Shown here one piece after another: positions 58,595-64,000 of a stretch of DNA of 64,000 nucleotides (positions are counted from its first letter, which is position 1; every line of letters begins with the position of its first letter). The notes under the pieces are model-generated. The model made no database searches. It saw nothing but the letters and a program-made list of their open reading frames with translations, and was not told the DNA's origin. The position numbers and the translations under genes are program-made. The stretch lies in assembly GCF_031928785.1 (NCBI RefSeq), contig NZ_JARQAL010000004.1; one strand, 5' to 3'. The stretch is from Enterococcus_C asini_A (lineage in GTDB: Bacteria; Bacillota; Bacilli; Lactobacillales; Enterococcaceae).

Positions 58595-58963
58595 TTAGCG
58601 CCAAAACTTATCGTAACCGGCTTTGTCTTGAATATTAAAGGCAATCACTTCATGCAATAAATCCCAGTCAACCGGTTTATTCCAAGGAATGCGAAAAATC
58701 TTGTTACTAGGATTGTAGCCAGCTGTTTCGAAAGCCTCTTTAAATTTTTCCATCCCCGCAGTCTCTGGTGCGACTGACAGGTGTTTTTTGGCACTACTAA
58801 AGCCGATGATAAAAGTACCGTGATCGGTATACATCGGTTGGTTCCAAGCGACTCTGCGTTTTAAAGTGGGAAACTGCTCTTCCACCCAACTAAAGATTTC
58901 TTGAAAACGAGGAATTTGTTCTTCAGGTAGGGTAGCTAAATAATCTTCAAAGGTTTCCATCAT
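58595..58963 (-). CDS. DUF1801 / YdhG-like protein
   Basis: A 122-residue DUF1801 protein. Features: FEDYLATLPEEQIPRFQEIF, LKRRVAWNQPMYTDHGTFI, IGFSSAKKHLSVAPET and FRIPWNKPVDWDLL. Bacillus YdhG, a relative, has been described as an iron chaperone (frataxin-like fold). ATG 58963 after AAGGAGG is chosen over the much longer open frame that has no ribosome site. Confidence 0.88.
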   Translation of the reverse strand: MMETFEDYLATLPEEQIPRFQEIFSWVEEQFPTLKRRVAWNQPMYTDHGTFIIGFSSAKKHLSVAPETAGMEKFKEAFETAGYNPSNKIFRIPWNKPVDWDLLHEVIAFNIQDKAGYDKFWR

Positions 58964-59289
58964 TACGCCTCCTTTTTTCCTAGCATAACAAATCATGGAA
59001 ATGAGAGCGATTTGTTTGCTTTTAAGAAGACCGGCCATCCGTAAAAAGCGTGAGCGAATCATTATCTTTCTGCTATCTTCCATGCTAAATTTAAAGTAAA
59101 TATTAAGCTGGGAAGTCTCTAAATTTTTTGAAAGAGTTTCCAATTTTGACAGATTTTTCAATTTGTCCGAATCTAACGCAGGTGCTCGGCTTTTTGATAG
59201 TAGCGGCTTTTGTTTCGTGCTAGAGTTACATGATGAAAGAATCGCTCGCTTCAGGTGAGCATTGCCATTATAAATAAAGGATGAGAACG
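58964..59289. other. Intergenic region between DUF1801 and YhgE genes
   Basis: 326 bases with no supported gene; a reverse frame continues from DUF1801 but lacks a start signal. A small hairpin GCTC..GAGC lies near 59246-59262, ahead of the AAAGGA ribosome site of the next gene. No clear promoter stands out. Confidence 0.4.
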
Positions 59290-61995
59290 ATGAAAAAAAT
59301 CAAGCATGTTTTTGAACTGTATAAATTAGACTGGAAACGCATCGCCAAAAGTCCCGTGGCGGTCTTCTTGATTGTGGCACTGATGATTTTGCCTTCCTTA
59401 TATGCTTGGTTTAATATCAAAGCTTTGTGGGATCCTTACGGCAATACAGGAGAATTGCCTATTGCGGTTTACAGCAATGATGTCGGGGCTAGTTTCCAAG
59501 ACAAAGAACTAAATATTGGCGATCAAGTGCTGGATACTTTAAAAGATAATAAACAGCTAGGCTGGCGGTTTGTGGATTCGAAAAAGGATCTAGTTACAGG
59601 TGTCCGTTCTGGGAAGTATTATGCGGGGATTTATTTACCAAAGAACTTTTCGGATGACTTGTTAAGCTTTATGTCTGGAACGATTCAAAAGCCGAAAATC
59701 GAATATTACATCAATGAAAAAATCAATGCCATTGCGCCAAAGATTACAGACAAGGGTGCCAGCAGCCTTCAAGAACAGATTACCGAAAATTTCATTAAAA
59801 CTGCTAGTTCCACAGTCATCAAAGTGATGAATGAAGTGGGCTATAACATTGATAGTAATCTGGTGAGTATTAACAAAGTCAAAAATTTGATTTTAACCAC
59901 CGATGAAAATGCGGCAGAAATCGAAGGCTATGCCAATCAAATTCTGGAATTAAATGACAAAATGCCAGAAATCAAAGAAAAACTGAAAAAAGCGGAAAGC
60001 TTCAGTGCCTATTTGCCAGAAGTGGACGCCATGGGGCAAAAAGTGATTGCCTTAAATGACAAGATGCCGGAATTGGAAAAACAAGCCAAAATCATCTTAA
60101 CCTTGCAAGAAAAGATTCCTGAAATTCAAAGTGCCGGCGCTCAGTTGGCCGAAGTGGATAGTGATTTTGAACAAATTGAAAAGACCATGAACGAAGGAAT
60201 TTCAGAAGCCAAACAAGGCTTGGAAATCATCGCTGCGGTGCAAAAGATTTTGCCGGATGTAGAGAGTATGGGAGCTAATGCCAAAGAGTTTGCCGCTCAA
60301 ATGCAAGCCGCCGCAGAGCAATTGGAAACCACATTGCCGGCAATTACCACCACAGTTAAAACGGTCATCAATGACTTAACTACGATTAATGAATTTGTCT
60401 CTTCGGCGGCTTCAGAAGTAAGCACGGCACTAGAAGACAATCAATTAACCGATGAAGAAAAAGCGTCATTAGGTGCTACTTTAACGGGAATTGCTGACCG
60501 TCTCGGGGAAAAAGCTACCAATGTAGGAAACTTGCAAAACTTCATTCAAGACTTGCCCAACTATGACACGGATACGAATTTGCAAAATATTGTCAGCCAA
60601 TTGGAAAATGTAAAAGTTTTGATTCAAGGGTTGCAAACTCGGGTGAATAACTTAAATGCAGCTATTCAAGCAGGAGATATTAGTGGTGCCACTACAGCAT
60701 TAGGGGCCGTGGAAGATTTTGCTAACCAAATCAATGCTGCTCTTAGCGCGATTAATGTAGACGATATTGCCACAGACATCACCAAAGGCTTAGAACTAGC
60801 CATCACTACCATGAAAGATGCCCAAAGTGCCATTGGCAAAGCCCAAGCCATTGATTTTACCAGCTTGCTGAATAATACTTCTAAAACGGTAGCCAATGCG
60901 GTGAGCTTATTAGAAAAATACCAACAACAAATGCCAGCGATTAAACAAGAAGTTCATGATGCCAATCTTTTATTAAACGGTCACATGAATGAAATTGTTG
61001 AAGGCATTAACAAAGGGGCGGACTTGTACAATAACGACTTGCCTGAGTTAAAGAATAAATTAGCCTTAGCCAGTGATTTCTTACAAAACGACTGGCCGGG
61101 GATTGAAAAAGAAATCAGTCAAACCATGGATATGGTAGACGAAAAAATGCCTCAATTAGAAGCTGGTTTGTCCATGGCCGCAGATTTGATTCAAAATGAT
61201 TGGCCCCTTTTAAAAGACGGGATCCATAAAGCAGCAGAAGCCATTCGCAAAGGTGAAGGTGAAGTCGACCTTGGGGAAATCATCAAACTTTTAAAAGCTG
61301 ATGCCAATGCAGAAAGTGATTTCTTTACCAATCCAGTGGAATTAGACACCACTCAAATGTACCCCATTGAAAATAATGGCTCTGCCAGCACGCCATTTTA
61401 CACGGCGCTTTGTCTCTGGGTAGGGGCTTTGTTATTGTCCAGTGTGGCTAGCACGGAGTATTTCTTAGAAGGAAAAGACAAAGAAAAATATAGCAAGCGA
61501 GAAACTTTTGTGGCGCGGATGCTGACTTTCTTGACCATGGCAGTCGCTCAATCTCTAGTAGTTTCTCTAGGAAATTACTTCTTACTCGGTGTGGATGTGC
61601 GTGAACCGGTTTACGCGGTGCTCTTTGCTTTAATCGTGGGCCTAGCCTTTATGATGATTGTCTATGTCCTAGCTGCCTTATTTGGCAATATCGGGAAAGG
61701 AATCGCCATTATCATCTTGGTGCTGTCCATTTCCGGTGGCGGGGGGAACTATCCGATTCAAGTTTCTGGCAAGTTCTTCCAAGCCATTAATCCGCTGTTG
61801 CCTTTTACCCATGCGGTGGATTTATTGCGAGAGTCTGCTGGGGGTATTTATTGGCCTAACGCTTGGCCGAATATTTTGATTATGATTGCCCTGTTTGTTG
61901 GCTTTGGGGTAATTGGCGTCTTGGTATTTCCAAAAGTCGAAGTCTTGACGAAACGTTTGGACAAAGTTTCCAAAGAGAGTCATTTCTTCCATTAA
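59290..61995 (+). CDS. YhgE/Pip family membrane protein
   Basis: A 901-residue protein of the YhgE/Pip (phage infection protein) family. One N-terminal membrane helix (VAVFLIVALMILPSLYAWFNI), a ~660-residue extracellular region rich in coiled coil (repeats like LNDKMPELEKQ and QNDWP), then five to six C-terminal helices of the ABC-2 permease type (FYTALCLWVGALLLSSVAS, MIVYVLAALFGNIGKGIAI, NILIMIALFVGFGVIGVLVF). In lactococci Pip is a phage receptor; in others the complex secretes small WXG-like proteins. Start ATG 59290 has AAAGGA eight bases ahead; ATG 59281 is too close to it. Confidence 0.92.
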   Translation: MKKIKHVFELYKLDWKRIAKSPVAVFLIVALMILPSLYAWFNIKALWDPYGNTGELPIAVYSNDVGASFQDKELNIGDQVLDTLKDNKQLGWRFVDSKKDLVTGVRSGKYYAGIYLPKNFSDDLLSFMSGTIQKPKIEYYINEKINAIAPKITDKGASSLQEQITENFIKTASSTVIKVMNEVGYNIDSNLVSINKVKNLILTTDENAAEIEGYANQILELNDKMPEIKEKLKKAESFSAYLPEVDAMGQKVIALNDKMPELEKQAKIILTLQEKIPEIQSAGAQLAEVDSDFEQIEKTMNEGISEAKQGLEIIAAVQKILPDVESMGANAKEFAAQMQAAAEQLETTLPAITTTVKTVINDLTTINEFVSSAASEVSTALEDNQLTDEEKASLGATLTGIADRLGEKATNVGNLQNFIQDLPNYDTDTNLQNIVSQLENVKVLIQGLQTRVNNLNAAIQAGDISGATTALGAVEDFANQINAALSAINVDDIATDITKGLELAITTMKDAQSAIGKAQAIDFTSLLNNTSKTVANAVSLLEKYQQQMPAIKQEVHDANLLLNGHMNEIVEGINKGADLYNNDLPELKNKLALASDFLQNDWPGIEKEISQTMDMVDEKMPQLEAGLSMAADLIQNDWPLLKDGIHKAAEAIRKGEGEVDLGEIIKLLKADANAESDFFTNPVELDTTQMYPIENNGSASTPFYTALCLWVGALLLSSVASTEYFLEGKDKEKYSKRETFVARMLTFLTMAVAQSLVVSLGNYFLLGVDVREPVYAVLFALIVGLAFMMIVYVLAALFGNIGKGIAIIILVLSISGGGGNYPIQVSGKFFQAINPLLPFTHAVDLLRESAGGIYWPNAWPNILIMIALFVGFGVIGVLVFPKVEVLTKRLDKVSKESHFFH

Positions 61996-62009
61996 TTCTT
62001 TGCAAAATT

Positions 62010-62041
62010 GCGCTTTCCCAAATAGGGGGAGGCGCTTTTTT
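62010..62041 (+). terminator. Terminator after the YhgE/Pip gene
   Basis: GCGCTTTCCC pairs with GGGGGAGGCGC (with G-U pairs) around AAATA and is followed by six T. Confidence 0.7.
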
Positions 62042-62093
62042 ATTAGAAATCTGCTAGGATAAAAAGTGAGTACTACGTAAAGGAGGGTATCAA

Positions 62094-62924
62094 ATGACTA
62101 AGCCGATTATTCGTTTAATTCTCAGCGACATTGACGGTACGCTATTAAATACAAATCATGAAGTAACCCCAGAATTGAAAGGGGTTATGGCTGAAGTGTG
62201 CGCCCAAGAAATTCCCTTTGTCTTAACATCGGCCAGATCACCTTTGGGCATGACGAAAATTCAGGAGGAATTGGGGTTAAAAACACCCTTGGCAGCCTAT
62301 AATGGGGCCTATATTAGTGATTACCAAGCAAAAAAGCCTTTTTTTAGTTTGCCAGTAGATTTGGTGGAAGCAAAGAAAGTGATTTTACGGGCATTTCATA
62401 GTTATCCTCACGTGGCAATTAATATTTATGCTGGGGAAAAATGGGTGGTACCAAAGCGAAATCAATGGGTTATTGCAGAAGAAAAAATCACAGGCATGAA
62501 AGCTGAAGAAGTGGAGTTGAATCGCTTTTTAGCTCAAGAGCCAGAGATTCATAAAGTATTGTTTATTGCGACAAACGAGGAAATCGCCACGTTAGAAAAC
62601 TCTTTAAGTAAGATTGTTTTATTGGAGTCTAGCAGTTATCGTTCCAAGGAAAACTATTTAGAATTCACCCATAAAAAAATCTCCAAAGCTTTGGCATTGG
62701 AAAAATTGGCAGAATACTATCAAGTGCCTCTCTCCAATACAATGGCCATTGGAGATCATGACAATGATGCCGGAATGATTGGTGCTGCCGGTATGGGGAT
62801 TGCCATGGCTAATGGCTCAGTAGCGGCTCGTAATAAAGCGGATTTTATTACAGCGGACAATAATCATAATGGAGTGGCAATTGTCTTGAAACAATTGGTG
62901 AGTTTGGCTAAAAGAGAGGACTAG
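62094..62924 (+). CDS. Cof-type HAD-IIB sugar-phosphatase
   Basis: A 276-residue phosphatase, HAD IIB (Cof/YidA). Motif I LILSDIDGTLLNTN, motif II VLTSARS, motif III Lys about LEFTHKKISKALAL, motif IV AIGDHDNDAGMIGAAG. The large cap (residues ~85-195) selects sugar or nucleotide phosphates. AAAGGAGGG precedes ATG 62094. Such enzymes are often broad and non-essential. Confidence 0.92.
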   Translation: MTKPIIRLILSDIDGTLLNTNHEVTPELKGVMAEVCAQEIPFVLTSARSPLGMTKIQEELGLKTPLAAYNGAYISDYQAKKPFFSLPVDLVEAKKVILRAFHSYPHVAINIYAGEKWVVPKRNQWVIAEEKITGMKAEEVELNRFLAQEPEIHKVLFIATNEEIATLENSLSKIVLLESSSYRSKENYLEFTHKKISKALALEKLAEYYQVPLSNTMAIGDHDNDAGMIGAAGMGIAMANGSVAARNKADFITADNNHNGVAIVLKQLVSLAKRED

Positions 62925-63013
62925 CACTGTAGTAAAAATGGGGGAAACAAATCGGATAGTAATTGACTAAAACCAAAGGATCTACAAATAGCAACAGGTT
63001 TCTCATACAAATT

Positions 63014-63056
63014 AAAAAGAGCGAAAGAAGGCATCACAGTCCTCTCTCGCTCTTTT
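63014..63056. terminator. Bidirectional terminator between convergent genes
   Basis: AAAAAGAGCGA pairs with TCGCTCTTTT around a 20-base loop with a small inner stem. It serves the HAD gene and the osmolyte transporter operon. Confidence 0.8.
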
Positions 63057-63103
63057 GTTTATTTGCTCTTAATCTGAATGACACAGTTTCACCGCTCATT
63101 TTA

Positions 63104-63772
63104 TTAAGCAGAAGTCTTACTAGCGGGATCTAGTCGGCGTTCAATCAAGCCTAAGAGCCAGTCGGTAATAATTGCCATTAAGGCTGTGGGCAATGCTCCG
63201 GCAAGGATAATCGAAGCGCCGTCTGTAGCGTTGGTGCCGCGAATGATGATATCTCCTAAGCCACCAGCGCCTACAAAAGCGCCAATAGCGGTAATTCCAA
63301 TGGCGACAACGAGGGCATTGCGAATACCTGCCATAATCACCGATACAGAAAGAGGCAGTTCAATCATGTACAATCGTTGCCAAGCAGTCATCCCCATGCC
63401 TTTGCCCACATCGAGAATATCTTTGTCTACTTGGTTCATCCCGGTATAGGTATTTTTAATAATCGGCAACAGGGAATAAAGAAAGACCGTGGTAATCACC
63501 ACATTGACGCCGAGTCCCATGCCAATCATCAAAATGGAAATCATGGCCAGAGAAGGCACTGTTTGGATAATATTGGCTAAGCGAATGACCCAGTCTGCCA
63601 GTTTGTGGTGGCGACTGATCCAAATCCCTAATGGAATCGCAATGATGGCCGCAAAAGCCACTCCGTAAATCGAAATCAGAAAATGCCGGAGAAATTGGCT
63701 AAAGACATAGCTGCCGTTTTGTTGATAATAATAGAAAAACTGTTGCAGTAAATTCAGCTCTTGTAAGTCCAT
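63104..63772 (-). CDS. OpuC-type glycine betaine/carnitine/choline ABC transporter permease
   Basis: A 222-residue permease, OpuCD/OpuBD-like, with about six helices. BPD_transp motif: GMGMTAWQRLYMIELPLSVSVIMAGIRNA (EAA loop), seen as MIELPLSVSVIMAGIRNAL, and AIGAFVGAGGLGDIIIRG. AGGAGG lies upstream of ATG 63772, directly after the binding-protein gene. It imports compatible solutes in osmotic stress. Substrate range not clear from sequence. Confidence 0.92.
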   Translation of the reverse strand: MDLQELNLLQQFFYYYQQNGSYVFSQFLRHFLISIYGVAFAAIIAIPLGIWISRHHKLADWVIRLANIIQTVPSLAMISILMIGMGLGVNVVITTVFLYSLLPIIKNTYTGMNQVDKDILDVGKGMGMTAWQRLYMIELPLSVSVIMAGIRNALVVAIGITAIGAFVGAGGLGDIIIRGTNATDGASIILAGALPTALMAIITDWLLGLIERRLDPASKTSA

Positions 63773-63775
63773 GGC

Positions 63776-64000
63776 TTATTCCTCCTTTTCGAAATAGTTG
63801 TGGTCAGCTAAAAAACTTTGGGCAACAATACTCGGTTCCACCAAGTTATTATCGGCTTCATAGTTTAGTTTTTGCATTTGTTCTGTGTCAATTTTGCCGG
63901 CTAATTTGGCAATGGCATCTTTAACTTCGGGGGACTCTTTTAATAAACCGTTACTAATCACCGCTGCCGCATCATAAGGCGGGAAGAAGTGACGGTCATC
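63776..64000 (-). CDS. Osmoprotectant-binding protein, C-terminal end (OpuCC-like, truncated)
   Basis: The last 74 residues of a glycine betaine/carnitine/choline-binding protein; the rest lies beyond the window. The frame is open to the window edge. The sequence DDRHFFPPYDAAAVISNG and the AQSFLADHNYF end are typical of OpuCC-type proteins. It stops three bases before the permease start, as in opuCABCD operons. Confidence 0.85.
   Translation of the reverse strand, partial: DDRHFFPPYDAAAVISNGLLKESPEVKDAIAKLAGKIDTEQMQKLNYEADNNLVEPSIVAQSFLADHNYFEKEE

Noticed and set aside
58595..59161. 188-codon version of the DUF1801 protein
   Set aside because: The extra 66 N-terminal codons lack a ribosome site and family similarity; AAGGAGG sits before ATG 58963.

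Overview
The window reads as a low-GC Firmicutes chromosome, most likely an Enterococcus or a close relative. The reasons are strong AGGAGG ribosome sites with many TTG and GTG starts, the ddl-murF-cshA and acpS-alr-mazF gene orders, a Mga-type regulator, a YhgE/Pip protein, mannose-family PTS genes and an OpuC-type osmolyte transporter. The genus is an inference from gene content. The species cannot be fixed.

Positions 1 to about 25.3 kb are the right part of a prophage with a contractile (PBSX/Xkd-like, myovirus) tail. The order is terminase large subunit (cut by the window edge), portal, head morphogenesis protein, small accessory genes, scaffold, major capsid protein, connector and neck genes, sheath, tube, a tail chaperone with a classical -1 slippery site, tape measure, baseplate genes, fibre, lysis cassette (membrane proteins, holin, SH3b endolysin). 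A reverse-strand surface-protein gene with duplicated PASTA-like domains follows, then a probable attachment region. Integrase, repressor and the left attachment site lie outside the window. Several genes too short for routine calling were read by hand (1136-1306, 4339-4506, 4813-4962, 21929-22042).

Positions 25.4-37.3 kb are a sugar-acid catabolic island. A KDPG/KHG aldolase and an RpiR regulator diverge from a large operon: 6-phosphogluconate dehydrogenase, a 2-hydroxyacid dehydrogenase, a glycerol-dehydrogenase/HcxA-like oxidoreductase, and mannose-family PTS components IIC, IID, IIB and IIA. A membrane protein resembling an M28 peptidase that has lost its metal ligands lies between IIB and IIA. 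Then come a HAD phosphatase, mannonate dehydratase with its own promoter, an apparently free-standing structured RNA with a strong terminator, and a Gfo/Idh/MocA oxidoreductase. The likely substrate is a ketogluconate or a related hexonate that is phosphorylated on entry and sent to the pentose phosphate or KDPG route.

Positions 37.3-45.1 kb hold a two-component system divergent from a VTC-domain protein, a DUF4956 membrane protein and a Cthe_2159-type carbohydrate-binding lipoprotein, followed by a MacB-like ABC transporter. The same 11-bp-period direct repeat (TTAAGCTTnnTTTAAG) lies in front of both the VTC operon and the ABC operon. I take this as one envelope regulon, and it is the best candidate for an undescribed system here.

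Positions 45.2-64 kb are mostly housekeeping: YaiI/YqxD, an ABC1/UbiB kinase, Ddl, MurF, the CshA helicase behind a long structured leader, AcpS, alanine racemase and a MazF toxin with no visible antitoxin. A TetR regulator with near-perfect operators precedes three small membrane-protein genes, the first broken by two stop codons. A Mga-like regulator, a DUF1801 protein, YhgE/Pip, a Cof-type HAD phosphatase and the end of an OpuC osmolyte ABC transporter finish the window. No rRNA, tRNA, CRISPR array or insertion sequence was seen.
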